From positions 1 to 64,000 of the forward strand of contig DATFGQ010000111.1 in the NCBI GenBank assembly GCA_035249305.1: DNA of 64,000 bases, in the 5' to 3' direction. This document shows, in pieces, positions 9,009-17,844 of this stretch. The stretch is from DASUNP01 sp035249305 (GTDB lineage Bacteria; Acidobacteriota; Blastocatellia; UBA7656). The notes beneath the pieces were generated by a model. It ran no database searches. It saw only the letters and a program-made list of their open reading frames with translations, and had not been told where the DNA came from. Position 1 is the first letter of the stretch; each line of letters starts with the position of its first letter. A program made the position numbers and the translations under genes.

Positions 9009-9071
9009 TACCCTACCCCGACATTTAAAGAATCCTCACCGACTAAGACGACCCTCACCGAAAGGGGATTT

Positions 9072-9584
9072 ATGAGAAAGGTATTCGCATTGAAAAGCTT
9101 CGCAGCAATCGTGGTCGCCGTCGCGCTGGCGCTGAGCCTAGGCCAGGGCGCTGCATCCGCGCAGGGCGGCAAGAAAGATAAAGCCAAGAAGGAAGAGAAG
9201 AAACTCGATAAGGAAGCCAAAAAGCTCAAGGACACGGCCGATAAAGCCGGACGCGAGCTCGGCCGCGACGTTGTCTTCTGCATCCTCGCGGCTCATACGG
9301 ATGTAGGTACGGCGCAGGAGCTCAAGGACAAGTTCAACAGCCTGACCGACTTCCCGTTCGGCCAGTTCGTAGCCGCCGTCCTGCTGGCCGACCGTCTGGA
9401 CGACCCCGCCTTCAGCCTCGACGTGATACTCGAAAAACTCTCGGATGGCATGTCGCTCGGGCAGATCATCAAAGAGGCGAGAGAGAGCATGGGCGAGGTC
9501 AGAAAAGGGTTCGGCCAATTCCGCAGCGAGCTGGCTCGCTCAATGACCAACCCGCCGACCAGAGATTGCTTTAGCACTAACTGA
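9072..9584 (+). CDS. Secreted hypothetical protein with lysine-rich coiled segment
   Basis: A 170-residue protein of unknown function. It has a clear signal peptide (AAIVVAVALALSLGQGAASA). A highly charged, helical KKDKAKKEEKKLDKEAKKLKD stretch follows. The C-terminal domain contains two cysteines (VVFCILAA and RDCFSTN) and a segment, LSDGMSLGQIIKEA, reminiscent of putative periplasmic binding modules. The ATG at 9072 is preceded by AAGGGGA. It is monocistronic with its own promoter. Confidence 0.75.
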   Translation: MRKVFALKSFAAIVVAVALALSLGQGAASAQGGKKDKAKKEEKKLDKEAKKLKDTADKAGRELGRDVVFCILAAHTDVGTAQELKDKFNSLTDFPFGQFVAAVLLADRLDDPAFSLDVILEKLSDGMSLGQIIKEARESMGEVRKGFGQFRSELARSMTNPPTRDCFSTN

Positions 9585-9595
9585 TGACTTCATCC

Positions 9596-9644
9596 CAGGC
9601 GTAGGACCGGAAGTCTACTTCTTGTAGCTCCGGTTCTACGCCTG
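9596..9644 (+). terminator. Stable 16-bp hairpin after secreted-protein gene
   Basis: CAGGCGTAGGACCGGA pairs with TCCGGTTCTACGCCTG (one G-T wobble) across a 17-nt loop. There is no U-tract, so it may stabilise the 3' end rather than act as a classical intrinsic terminator. Confidence 0.5.
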
Positions 9645-9734
9645 CGATCCGCCGCAAGTCACAATCTCCGCCAGGCCCCGCGCTGACAGCCCCACTTAGC
9701 CCTCAAATCAAAAGCCCCACAACGAGAGGGTCGA

Positions 9735-11507
9735 ATGCAAAGGTTAGAAAGAGTCTGCGTACTGCTACTGGTTTTGTGCTTTACGGTGGGGCTTCCAAAA
9801 GCAAGAATGAATACAGTTCACGCCCAGGCCGAGCAGGCCACAGGGCAGAGCGAGGTGAGATTCGTTCCCGGTCGCCTGCTTGTGAAGTTCCGAGATGAGA
9901 CGCCCGCCTCGCGCGGGCGGGAGATTCTTTCCGGCCTCGGGGCTAGAAAGACCGGCTCGGTGCCGGGCACAGGCGTTCAGATAGTAGAGCTCCCTTTCGG
10001 GGCAAACGAGCGCGCCTTCGCGCAGGCGTTCAAATCCCTGGTCGACGTTGAATTCGCAGAATTAGATGAGATCCTCTCGCCTGCGGACGTAACCCCTAAC
10101 GATCCCTGGTATGCGAACTGGCAATGGGAGCTCAGAAAGATCAGCGGCCCGTCCGCCTGGTCGTTGACCACAGGGTCGAGCAGCATCACGATCGCCATCT
10201 GCGATACGGGTGTCGATGCGACCCACCCCGACCTTGCTGCGAAGATGGCGCCCGGCTGGAACACGTTTAATAACAACTCGAACTCTAGCGACGTAGCAGG
10301 GCATGGCACGGCCGTCGCGGGGACCGTGGCCGCTTCAGCGAACAACGCGGTGGGCGTAGCCTCTGTGGCTTGGGGGTGCAAGATAATGCCGATCCGCGTT
10401 TCAGACGCGAGCGGTAACGCCACCTTCTCGGCCATCGCGAGCGGTCTCAACTGGGCGGCAACACGCGGCGCGCGCGTGGCTAACGTCAGCTATATTGTCA
10501 CGGGCAGCTCGACCGTTACGTCCGCGGCAAGAAATTTCCAGGACGCAGGAGGCGTGGTCGTCTCTTCGGCGGGCAACAACGGCGCCTTCGACTCTTCGCC
10601 CGACAACCCGTACATCCTCACGGTGAGCGCCACAAGCCAGAGCGACGTGTTAGAGTCATACTCAAACAGGGGCAACAATATCGACCTTGCCGCTCCCGGC
10701 TCGGCCTACTCCACGACGCGAGGCGGCGGTTACGGCGCTGTGGGAGGCACCTCTTATTCATCGCCCACGGTCGCGGGAGTGGCCGCGCTCGTACTGTCAG
10801 CTAACCCCAATCTCACGGCATCGCAGGTACAGGATGTCTTGAAGCAATCGGTCGACGATCTGGGTCCTGCCGGATGGGATTCAAGCTACGGATGGGGGCG
10901 CGTGAATGCTTACAGGGCCGTGACAATGGCGTCAGGCGGGGGAGCAGGCGATACCACCGCTCCAACCGTCAGCTTCTCTTCCCCGGCTGCGGGCGCAACC
11001 GTCTCGGCGACGGTGTCGGTCCAGGTGGGAGCCAGCGATAACGTAGGAGTGACTCTGGTGAACCTGAGAGTTGATGGGGTGCTGATGGCGGGAGACAACA
11101 CCGCGCCGTACAGCTTCAACTGGAACACGACGACGGTCGCTAACGGCGCGCACAACCTGACGGCCACCGCGCAGGACGGCGCGGGCAACACGTCAAGCGC
11201 GACGATCTCAGTCACTGTGAGCAATCTCTCAGACGTGACGCCGCCGACCGTCAACATCACGTCACCCGTAGGCGGCGCGACCGTGTCGGGGAATGTCTCG
11301 GTCCTGGTCAGCTCGTCAGATAACGTGGCGGTGACAAAAGTAGAGCTATACGTCGACGGGGTGTTACAGTCTACCGCGACTACTTCGCCATTCACTAACA
11401 GGTGGAACGCGCGGAAGGAGAGGGCGGGCGCTCACACCCTGCAATGCAAAGCGTATGATGCGGCGGGGAATGTCGGACTCAGCCCGGCCGTCACGGTCTA
11501 CAGGTAA
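9735..11507 (+). CDS. Secreted S8 subtilisin-like serine protease with two Ig-like domains
   Basis: A 590-residue exported protease. A signal peptide is followed by a fervidolysin-type propeptide (FVPGRLLVKFRDET). The S8 catalytic triad is complete: Asp157 in ICDTGVD, His190 in GHGTAVAG and Ser340 in GGTSYSSPTVAG, with oxyanion Asn281 in SSAGNNG. From about residue 405 there are two tandem bacterial Ig-like modules (PTVSFSSPAAGATVSATV and PTVNITSPVGGATVSGNV), each with a DNVxVxxVxLxVDG strand. Such modules usually assist wall or substrate binding. Transcription ends at the strong terminator 27 bp downstream. Confidence 0.95.
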   Translation: MQRLERVCVLLLVLCFTVGLPKARMNTVHAQAEQATGQSEVRFVPGRLLVKFRDETPASRGREILSGLGARKTGSVPGTGVQIVELPFGANERAFAQAFKSLVDVEFAELDEILSPADVTPNDPWYANWQWELRKISGPSAWSLTTGSSSITIAICDTGVDATHPDLAAKMAPGWNTFNNNSNSSDVAGHGTAVAGTVAASANNAVGVASVAWGCKIMPIRVSDASGNATFSAIASGLNWAATRGARVANVSYIVTGSSTVTSAARNFQDAGGVVVSSAGNNGAFDSSPDNPYILTVSATSQSDVLESYSNRGNNIDLAAPGSAYSTTRGGGYGAVGGTSYSSPTVAGVAALVLSANPNLTASQVQDVLKQSVDDLGPAGWDSSYGWGRVNAYRAVTMASGGGAGDTTAPTVSFSSPAAGATVSATVSVQVGASDNVGVTLVNLRVDGVLMAGDNTAPYSFNWNTTTVANGAHNLTATAQDGAGNTSSATISVTVSNLSDVTPPTVNITSPVGGATVSGNVSVLVSSSDNVAVTKVELYVDGVLQSTATTSPFTNRWNARKERAGAHTLQCKAYDAAGNVGLSPAVTVYR

Positions 11508-11533
11508 GAGCATAGCTCCGTCTAAGAAAAGAG

Positions 11534-11570
11534 ACGGCCGGCCTTCGCATGATGAAGGCCGGCCGTTTTT
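11534..11570. terminator. Bidirectional intrinsic terminator
   Basis: ACGGCCGGCCTTC pairs perfectly with GAAGGCCGGCCGT and runs into TTTTT on the plus strand. The minus strand also becomes T-rich after the stem. It separates the convergent subtilase and Cys-rich secreted-protein genes. Confidence 0.92.
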
Positions 11571-11576
11571 CGATGG

Positions 11577-12863
11577 CTAAGGCGCAGTCGGGCAAGTGAA
11601 AGTGAGAGGCGTATCGCAAGGCGTCGCCTGGACGAAGTTCCTGTTGTTGTTCGCATTATCGAGAGCGTTCTTGAGCGCTTCGGCCCTCGGGCGCAGCGGG
11701 TTGCCGCTGAGAAGGATGAGAGTGGGCGCGCCGCCAGCGCACAGCAACGTGTTGGCTTCGTTCATGACGGCGTTGACCGTCGCGAACCCGAATGCGTTGG
11801 CGCTGTTGGTGCCCGGCGCGTAGATTATCGCGTTGCCATTGACGCCGCCCGAAGCGACGTTAAGATGCATGGCCGCCAATTGCGCCGACAGCATGTTAGC
11901 CATGTTACTGGCATTCGCGTCGGTCAAGAATTTCTGGAAGTTGCCGAGGTTGACTGCCCCGAGCAAGCCGCCGTTTGCTTTGCGCAGGCAGAGCGCCAGC
12001 ACGCCCGGCAACAGATTCGGCGGTCCCGTGATAACCTTGCCGCCGTTCTTGTTCGACCAGAAGCCGAGCGTGAGCCCGCCTCCCGCGCCGAGGCAGACGT
12101 TGCCGAATGCGACCGTCACCGTGTCGCCGTCGTTTACGACGACGACCTGGCTGGTCGAGGTCGTGTTGCGCCAGTTCAGCGCGTCAGGGCTGCACTCGGT
12201 CACGGTGTAGGTGTCTTCCGCAACCACTATGTTGACAGGCGTGGAGCGGATTATGTCAAAGCCGTCTCTGATATTGACCTGCCAGCCCGTGATAGGCGTA
12301 TCGGTCGGGTCTAATATGCCGTTGGCGTTCGCGTCGTAGAACTTGACAACGACCAGGGTCCCTTGCGGGGGCGTCCCGCCCTCTTCCCTCACCTTGAAGT
12401 TATCCGTCTTACTCTCGTTGCTCGGGAAGGTCGAGTTCATGCTCACCCAAACTTTGTACTCGCCGCCGGCGTTACTGGTTGAGTCGTAGCCGGGGCTGTT
12501 GTCGCTCGTCTTCACGAGGATGGCCGATAGCTGGTAACAAGAGATGAACTCACCGCCGGAAACCGTCACGGCGGCGGTCGGGCTAAAACCTAACTGCGCG
12601 CCGTTCGGCTCAGTCACCTGGACGTAATAGGAACCGTCCGGCAACCCCGCCGCGCCAGGGTGAGAAGGGCCGCCGTCGAGGTAAACATCATCCTTCGAGC
12701 CGAAGATATTGATATTCACCCCGGTGCAGCCAACGTTGGTAGTAAAGATGGCGCCGGTGACTGGCATGAATGCCCTTGCGCCGGGTCCTGCTGTGAGGAT
12801 TGGCACCGCCATAGCTAGCGCCAATGCAAATGTAACAAAGATTCTGAGGGCTTTCTTACTCAT
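11577..12863 (-). CDS. Secreted protein with prealbumin-like domains and GFWSNKNG module
   Basis: A 428-residue exported protein of unknown role. After a signal peptide (FVTFALALAMAVPILTAGPGARA) come a beta-rich domain with paired Cys, an SdrD/prealbumin-like domain (VVVKFYDANANGILDPTDTPITGW), and a third module beginning LTLGFWSNKNG. This last module resembles one found at the C-terminus of several bacterial surface proteins with the same SdrD-like repeats. Asn/Ala-rich sequence dominates the C-terminal third. The start at 12863 (MSKKALRIF) has AGGAGT eight bases upstream; the longer frame to 12920 lacks one. Confidence 0.78.
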   Translation of the reverse strand: MSKKALRIFVTFALALAMAVPILTAGPGARAFMPVTGAIFTTNVGCTGVNINIFGSKDDVYLDGGPSHPGAAGLPDGSYYVQVTEPNGAQLGFSPTAAVTVSGGEFISCYQLSAILVKTSDNSPGYDSTSNAGGEYKVWVSMNSTFPSNESKTDNFKVREEGGTPPQGTLVVVKFYDANANGILDPTDTPITGWQVNIRDGFDIIRSTPVNIVVAEDTYTVTECSPDALNWRNTTSTSQVVVVNDGDTVTVAFGNVCLGAGGGLTLGFWSNKNGGKVITGPPNLLPGVLALCLRKANGGLLGAVNLGNFQKFLTDANASNMANMLSAQLAAMHLNVASGGVNGNAIIYAPGTNSANAFGFATVNAVMNEANTLLCAGGAPTLILLSGNPLRPRAEALKNALDNANNNRNFVQATPCDTPLTFTCPTAP

Positions 12864-13377
12864 GTGTTTTACTCCTTGACGCCGGTTTAACCGGACGGCT
12901 TGTTGAGGAAGCCAGGGCAAGCTTCAAGGTGTTTCGACCTTGCCCCTGATAAACCGACGATAGGTTCGGGGCTTGTCTTGATCTATGAGAGCCAGCAATT
13001 TCTATTACCTTTCTAAAATCGATCATCATCACTTATTTACGACAATCGTCCGACATTGGACTTAAACGACCATCCGCTATACAAACCTGTGGCGACAATA
13101 GCTCCTCCTCACCCAGCAGCATGTAAGCATCATGAAATATGACGGGAAAGGCACCTACCTTAATGCAACAGGCCGCATTAATCTGCGATGGCGGTTCAAC
13201 GCTGTATCCAATTTCAACGGTGCCCTCGGAGCCGTATCTGCCCTCTCATCGGAAAGAAATCGATCTTAGCTCAATACTATCGCCAGCACATCTGACGTGA
13301 CTCCCATTTTTCATAAGACTACAGTCCTATGAAAAGACCTCTGCCTGCAGGACTGAAGTCCCGGTGCGAGTTCCGCG
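12864..13377. other. Non-coding region upstream of secreted-protein gene
   Basis: No convincing reading frame. It contains the dyad GTCC-GACATT-GGAC (13048-13061) and an inverted repeat TTTTCATAAGACT / AGTCCTATGAAAA (13308-13335), partly echoed by GGACTGAAGTCC about 20 bp further right. These may be regulatory or repeat remnants. Confidence 0.45.
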
Positions 13378-14061
13378 CTATTGCGGAGGAGGCGCGAGCT
13401 TGTGGCGGTAGGAGTAGAGGGCGAGCTCGAAGCGGTCGGAAAGGCCGAGCTTGCTCAGTATTGAGGTGATGTGGTTGCGCACCGTCGTCTCGCTGATGAA
13501 CAGTCGCTCGCCTATCTTTTTGTTCTTCAGTCCTTCGCAGACGAGCGAAATGATCTGGCGCTCGCGGTCGGTCAACGAGGCGAGCTTCGCGGCCTGGGGG
13601 TCAACTCTCTCAGGTTCGCCGGGGCGAGACATCTCTGTAAGAATGGTTGCGGTCATCGCACGGTCGAGCCACACCTCGCCCGCGTGGACCCTCTCTATGG
13701 CTTTGATTAAGACTTCGGCGGCCTTGTCTTTGAAGACCAGCCCCATCGCGCCCGAGCGCACGGCGCGGTGGTGGGCGCGGGGGTCTAGCACGCCCGTCAA
13801 TATGATCACGCGCGACTTGTCGGAAGCCGCGACCATAGCGGGCAGCGAGTCGAGGCCATTCTTCCCGCCCAGGTCCAGGTCGAGCAGGATAATGTCTGGT
13901 CTTTCGCGGGCGATGGTTGCGATCACTCCATCACAGTTCCCCGCCTCGCCGACGACTTTCATGTTCGGCTGACTCTCGATGAGCATGCACAACCCCGCCC
14001 GCACGATCGCATGGTCGTCTATGATCAGAACCCTTATAGATTCACCGCCGGGCTGGGACAT
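13378..14061 (-). CDS. NarL/FixJ-family response regulator
   Basis: A 227-residue two-component response regulator. The receiver domain has the acidic pair IIDDH (15-16), phospho-acceptor Asp61 in ILLDLDLGG, the switch residue in IILTG and Lys in VFKDKA. The C-terminal LuxR-type helix-turn-helix reads LTDRERQIISLVCEGLKNKKIG and ISETTVRNHITSILSKLGL. It lies 85 bp downstream of a sensor kinase on the same strand, so the two form a cognate pair. The signal and targets are unknown. Confidence 0.95.
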   Translation of the reverse strand: MSQPGGESIRVLIIDDHAIVRAGLCMLIESQPNMKVVGEAGNCDGVIATIARERPDIILLDLDLGGKNGLDSLPAMVAASDKSRVIILTGVLDPRAHHRAVRSGAMGLVFKDKAAEVLIKAIERVHAGEVWLDRAMTATILTEMSRPGEPERVDPQAAKLASLTDRERQIISLVCEGLKNKKIGERLFISETTVRNHITSILSKLGLSDRFELALYSYRHKLAPPPQ

Positions 14062-14146
14062 ACCTTGCTCCTCTCCTCAGCAGACAAATCTAGCATTCAA
14101 CCGGCCGCGCCGAGAGGCAAGAATCTATTTTAGCTTACGCCTGTTA

Positions 14147-15868
14147 TCACAGCGGCACCTGAATAACTACGGATGTGTATCCGCCTTCCTTCTGCTCGAT
14201 GTGCGCCTGGCCGCCGAGCGCGGACGCGCGGTCGGTGATCGAGCGGGGCGTGAAGCCGGCGGGACTGATCCCATCCGGGTTGTCGTTGTCGATCTTCAGC
14301 AGCAGACGGTTGTCAGGGCAGGCCACCCGGACGACGGCCTCCCTCGCGTGAGTGTGCCGCCTTATGTTGCTCAGGGCCTCGGCTATCAGATGAAAAGCTT
14401 CCGCCGCCAGCCGGTCGTTCACCCTGATCTCTTGCTCGGCTTCTACGCGCACGGCTATGCCCGTCGCTTCGGCGAACTTTTCGGCGAACCTCCTCACGGA
14501 TGTCATGAGGCTGCTTTCGTGTTCGCCGGACTCGCTCAACCCGCGGACGTAGCGGCGCAGATCCGAGATGCCGCCATCGGTCATCTCGATCAGCCGGGCA
14601 ATGTCTGTAGAGACCTCTGCGCCGCCCGCGGAGATTTTCTTGCTCACGGCGGTCAGCCCCATCTGCAAACCTATGTAAGGTTGTATGACGCTGTCATGAA
14701 TATCACGCGCAATCCTCTGGCGCTCCTCTTCGGCCGCATACGAGGCGAGCCGGTCGACCAGACGCACGTTCTCGATGACGGGCATGACATGCTCAAAGAC
14801 CTGCGAGAGGAAGTCGCAATCCGAGCCGTCAAACCGGACTCTGCGCGAAGTGAGATAGACGCGGCCGATCACCTCGCCGTGAATCGAGAGCCGCACGCTG
14901 ACGAACGAATCCGCGTCCAGCGTCGCCGCGAGCGCCTCGCACACCTCCAGGCTGCACGCCTGCGTCGCGCCTCTATCCTTGCTCAACACCTGCGGCCCCT
15001 TCTTGAAAGAGAGCCACCGTCGCCGCGCGTTGTAGACGACCGAGCATTCGGCCGGGAGCGTCACCAGACGGCTCGCCAGCCCTTCACTGATAAGCTCGTT
15101 CTGCGGCTCGGCCCCGCGATCTTTGCGGCGTGCGCGGTGGAGCACGTAGGCCCCGGACTCGAAGTCCTTGAGCACGGCCAGGCAGTGGTCGGCGTCGTAA
15201 AAAGAGCAGAGGCGGTCCAGGACCATGCTGAGCGTGCGGTCGACGCCGAAGCGCGGGTTGGAGAGCACCGAGACCTCCTTCAATAGCGCCAGTCGCCGCA
15301 GCAGTTTTATCTCAAGCCCGCCCCAGTAGGAGACCATGTAACCGAGCGCCAGCAAGTATGTGGGGCGCATCAGAAAGCGATTCAGCTCAAAGTCAGGTCC
15401 TTTCGGCGCGGTGGCATAGCCGATGATCGTAAACAACGCGGTCGAGATTACTGTGACCAGCACCCCTTCGCTAAAGCCCCAGCGGAACGAGGCCACCAGT
15501 ATCGAGAAGAAGAAGAAGTAAAAGAATATGCTGCTCGTCCCGCTGCTGAGCGCGATCAGCAACAGGTACCAGCCGATGTCTACCCAGTGCGCGAGCCTCC
15601 GGAAGAGGTTCGATACGACGCCACGCATGGTTAGGACGAGCAGCAGCAGACTGTAAGAGGTGTAGAGGACAAGCGCCGTGTAGGTCACGCGGACGAGGCG
15701 GTCCGGCTCCGACGGGTCGAGGCAGATAATCAGCAGGGCCGACGAAGCGAGGACGAGCCTCATGATGGCTATCATTCGCGCTTCGGTCGAAGCGATGCTC
15801 GCTTTCTCGTTTAACGATGCGGAAGGCAGCATACTCGTACCAGATCGGAGGCTGAGCTTGCCTACCAA
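14147..15868 (-). CDS. Membrane sensor histidine kinase (HisKA_3 / NarX-DesK type)
   Basis: A 573-residue sensor. The N-terminal 185 residues hold about five to six membrane helices (for example LVLASSALLIICL, YLLLIALSSGTSSIFFYFFFFSILVASF). A GAF-like domain follows (about 205-365). The HisKA_3 motif RQRIARDIHDSVIQ places the phosphorylated His at 391. The HATPase domain has AFHLIAEALSNIRRHTHA and ends LGGQAHIEQKEGGYTSVVIQVPL. The GxG-containing lid region is shorter than usual but the N-box is intact. The start is uncertain: TTG 15868 is the longest, ATG 15832 an alternative. It is paired with the NarL-type regulator downstream. Confidence 0.92.
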   Translation of the reverse strand: MVGKLSLRSGTSMLPSASLNEKASIASTEARMIAIMRLVLASSALLIICLDPSEPDRLVRVTYTALVLYTSYSLLLLVLTMRGVVSNLFRRLAHWVDIGWYLLLIALSSGTSSIFFYFFFFSILVASFRWGFSEGVLVTVISTALFTIIGYATAPKGPDFELNRFLMRPTYLLALGYMVSYWGGLEIKLLRRLALLKEVSVLSNPRFGVDRTLSMVLDRLCSFYDADHCLAVLKDFESGAYVLHRARRKDRGAEPQNELISEGLASRLVTLPAECSVVYNARRRWLSFKKGPQVLSKDRGATQACSLEVCEALAATLDADSFVSVRLSIHGEVIGRVYLTSRRVRFDGSDCDFLSQVFEHVMPVIENVRLVDRLASYAAEEERQRIARDIHDSVIQPYIGLQMGLTAVSKKISAGGAEVSTDIARLIEMTDGGISDLRRYVRGLSESGEHESSLMTSVRRFAEKFAEATGIAVRVEAEQEIRVNDRLAAEAFHLIAEALSNIRRHTHAREAVVRVACPDNRLLLKIDNDNPDGISPAGFTPRSITDRASALGGQAHIEQKEGGYTSVVIQVPL

Positions 15869-15948
15869 TCATAGTCTTTAATCACCTTTCGAACAAACCC
15901 CGAGGGACTTTCATCGAAAGGGTTGCGGGCGCGGGAGATACGCGTGGC

Positions 15949-15977
15949 TTGATTTGGCAATCGGCTTGGGCTATGAT
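15949..15977 (+). promoter_or_regulatory. Candidate promoter for the 16127 gene
   Basis: TTGATT (15949-15954), 17 bp, TATGAT (15972-15977). The resulting leader would be about 145 nt. Confidence 0.5.
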
Positions 15978-16126
15978 GGCCGCATCAATACAACAAGGAA
16001 GGTTGGACCAAACCTGTATATGAGAAGGATCGTGGGCAGAGTCTCACGAAATATTTTAGCAAGTCCTCCAGCGGGATGATTCCCACTCCCCGGTCAATCT
16101 CCCGCCAACACACTAGGAGGTGTGCG

Positions 16127-16399
16127 ATGGGAGAGCGGATGACCAACTGCCAGTTGCTCAAATGTAAGGCCGAGACCCTTTCCGAAGCTGAGATCATAGA
16201 GGTCCTCGATTACATAAACATCATGGAGTCGCTGCGCGAGCAGGCCAGCCGGCCCGACCTTTTTGACGACGAGCTTGTCAACCTTCTGGCCGACTCGCTC
16301 GAAAGCCGACGGGCGCGCATCGTCGCCGAGTGGGACAGAGTGCGCCGCAAGGCCGACACTCGCGCGATGTCATTCGCCGCGTCGAGGAAGTCCGCCTAG
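16127..16399 (+). CDS. Small conserved-looking hypothetical protein
   Basis: A 90-residue soluble protein of unknown function. The N-terminal half contains two Cys (TNCQLLKCKAETL) and a predicted helix (EAEIIEVLDYINIMESLREQA). The rest is charged and helical (LADSLESRRARIVAEWDRVRRKA). The ATG at 16127 has AGGAGG six bases upstream. The next gene starts about 20 bp downstream on the same strand and is probably co-transcribed. Confidence 0.7.
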   Translation: MGERMTNCQLLKCKAETLSEAEIIEVLDYINIMESLREQASRPDLFDDELVNLLADSLESRRARIVAEWDRVRRKADTRAMSFAASRKSA

Positions 16400-16419
16400 C
16401 AGGCGTGAAGGAAAATTAT

Positions 16420-17223
16420 TTGCACCCAGGTAAAAGCTTTCTCGTAAAGCTTCTCGCCCTAGCCCTCGCAGGATCGGTGACGGCCTCAACCGCCAGGGGC
16501 GAGGCTGCCTTCTCTCTCCATCCGCAAACCGCAACCCGAACATCAGATGAGATCGCTTCCGAAGTAGCTCGCCTCACCAGTGAGCTGAGCTCTGGCGACG
16601 AAGAGGAGCGGCGCAGCGCCGTGCTCACGCTCGCGGCGCTCGAAACGCCGGCCGCTCGCGGCGCGCTCATCGCCGCGCTCGCCGACAGGTCGGAGCGAGT
16701 GCGCGCGGCGGCCGTCACGGCGCTCGGCCGATTCGCAGACCCTCAGCTAGCGACAACCGTCGCCCCGCTCGCGACAAAGGATAAGAGCGTCTTCGTCCGC
16801 AAATCGGCGGCCTACGCGCTCGGGCGCATGCCGAGCCCGGCCGCCACCGTCGCGCTGATATCCGCGCTCAGAGACAAGGACATCGAAGTGCGCGGCGCGG
16901 CGGCCGTCGCGCTGGGCGACTACCCGGACTCGCAAGCGGTCGAGCCGCTCACGGCGGCCCTCACCGACAAATCGGAATTCGTCAGGGCGCAGGCGGCGCG
17001 CGCGCTCGGCACGAACGCGCTCACGGCCGCGCGCACAGTCCCCGCGCTGATCCGCGTGCTGACCTCTGACCCCGAGCTGGAACCCAAGCGCCAGGCGGCC
17101 GTCGCGCTCGGGCAGATAGGCGACCGCTCAGCCCTGCCCGCGCTCGAAGCCGCGCAACGCGACCCCGACCCCCACCTGAGCGCCGCCGCCCTCGCCTCGA
17201 TCGAAAGAATCAAACGACAGTAG
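16420..17223 (+). CDS. Secreted HEAT-repeat protein
   Basis: About 267 residues. A signal-like segment (SFLVKLLALALAGSVTASTARG) is followed by five to six HEAT/PBS-lyase-type repeats, each built on ExRxAAVxALGxxxDPxAxxxLxxAL (for example RSERVRAAAVTALGRFADPQ, EVRGAAAVALGDYPDSQ). Such solenoids usually mediate protein contacts. The start is TTG 16420 (AAGGA seven bases upstream) or GTG 16405; no ATG fits. The TAG stop belongs to the CAGTAGN heptad array that follows, so the gene end is formed by repeat DNA. Confidence 0.85.
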   Translation: MHPGKSFLVKLLALALAGSVTASTARGEAAFSLHPQTATRTSDEIASEVARLTSELSSGDEEERRSAVLTLAALETPAARGALIAALADRSERVRAAAVTALGRFADPQLATTVAPLATKDKSVFVRKSAAYALGRMPSPAATVALISALRDKDIEVRGAAAVALGDYPDSQAVEPLTAALTDKSEFVRAQAARALGTNALTAARTVPALIRVLTSDPELEPKRQAAVALGQIGDRSALPALEAAQRDPDPHLSAAALASIERIKRQ

Positions 17224-17248
17224 TCAGTAGACAGTAGCCAGTAGCCAG
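17218..17248. repeat. CAGTAGN heptad array
   Basis: Four direct heptads (CAGTAGT, CAGTAGA, CAGTAGC, CAGTAGC) plus a partial unit. The first unit contains the stop codon of the HEAT gene, and the last unit runs straight into the end of the type B element. Confidence 0.85.
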
Positions 17249-17463
17249 AGGGCGTCTGAAAAGTCCCCGAAGGGGACAAATTCAATAGCCAGGGGCATCG
17301 CCCCTGGAAACGGGTTGTTATTAATGAAAAGCCCTGAAAGGGCGATATATCTATCGCGCCCTTTCAGGGCTTCTCGTTGTATGCGTGCGTCACCCGGCGC
17401 GATGCGCCGGGCTATTGAATAACGCCCTTTCAGGGCTTTTTCACAATTCTCAGACACCCTCTC
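17248..17463. repeat. Palindrome-rich intergenic element, type B
   Basis: The left end GAGGGCGTCTGAAAAG is identical to that of the type A element; the right end (CTCAGACACCCTC) is its inverted match. Inside are the palindromes GTCCCCGAAGGGGAC, CCAGGGGCATCGCCCCTGG, AGCCCTGAAAGGGC and CCCGGCGCGATGCGCCGGG. A fuller copy lies at 48631-48923 and a fragment at 59508-59581. Apparent open frames across it are repeat artefacts. Confidence 0.87.
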
Positions 17464-17496
17464 AGGACTCAGGACTCAGCACTCAGGACTCAGGAC
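17461..17496. repeat. GTSCTGA heptad array (single orientation)
   Basis: Five units, CTCAGGA/CTCAGCA, directly abut the right end of the type B element. Confidence 0.8.
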
Positions 17497-17497
17497 T

Positions 17498-17686
17498 TCA
17501 CCCGTATAGTCTCTCGAAAGAATCCCTGTACCGACGGGCAACCACGTTGCGTTTGACGTTCATCGTCGCGAAGCGCTCCCACGAGATTCCCTCCCACGCT
17601 TCGCCCCGCCGCTCGTATAAGAGATTTCGCCCTCGGAATTTTTCGAGGCCGTCGCCGAACAGGGCGTAGACGTTTTTGTATCTCAT
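17498..17686 (-). CDS. Small basic hypothetical protein, possibly a remnant
   Basis: A 62-residue basic protein (MRYKNVYALFGDGLEKF ... ERLYG) of no recognised family. Its ATG overlaps the stop of a preceding open frame (ATGA) that can be read from 17793 as ...DSSKLHHLTTHKLEAFVKDVIRSGGKR. That upstream frame lacks a start codon. A short MMTVTIIYTPRLLSK frame just before it, offset by one base, suggests a frameshifted or decayed partner gene. The stop codon touches the heptad array. It could be a real small operon, a decayed pair, or the end of a lost gene. Confidence 0.35.
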   Translation of the reverse strand: MRYKNVYALFGDGLEKFRGRNLLYERRGEAWEGISWERFATMNVKRNVVARRYRDSFERLYG

Positions 17687-17844
17687 CTCTTGCCGCCGCT
17701 TCTTATCACATCTTTAACGAACGCCTCAAGCTTGTGAGTAGTGAGGTGATGGAGTTTTGAAGAATCACTTGCTAAGTAATCGGGGAGTGTAGATTATTGT
17801 CACTGTCATCATCAGCGGCTACAAAGACAGGATGGGAGGCTGAA

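Noticed and set aside
17224..17457. Minus-strand ORF across the type B element (EALKGRDRYIALSGLF...)
   Set aside because: It translates palindromic repeat DNA; the same frame is seen in the other copy at 48511-48732. No ribosome site.
17385..17669. Plus-strand ORF across repeat and the small minus-strand gene
   Set aside because: Repeat-derived start and shadow of the opposite frame.
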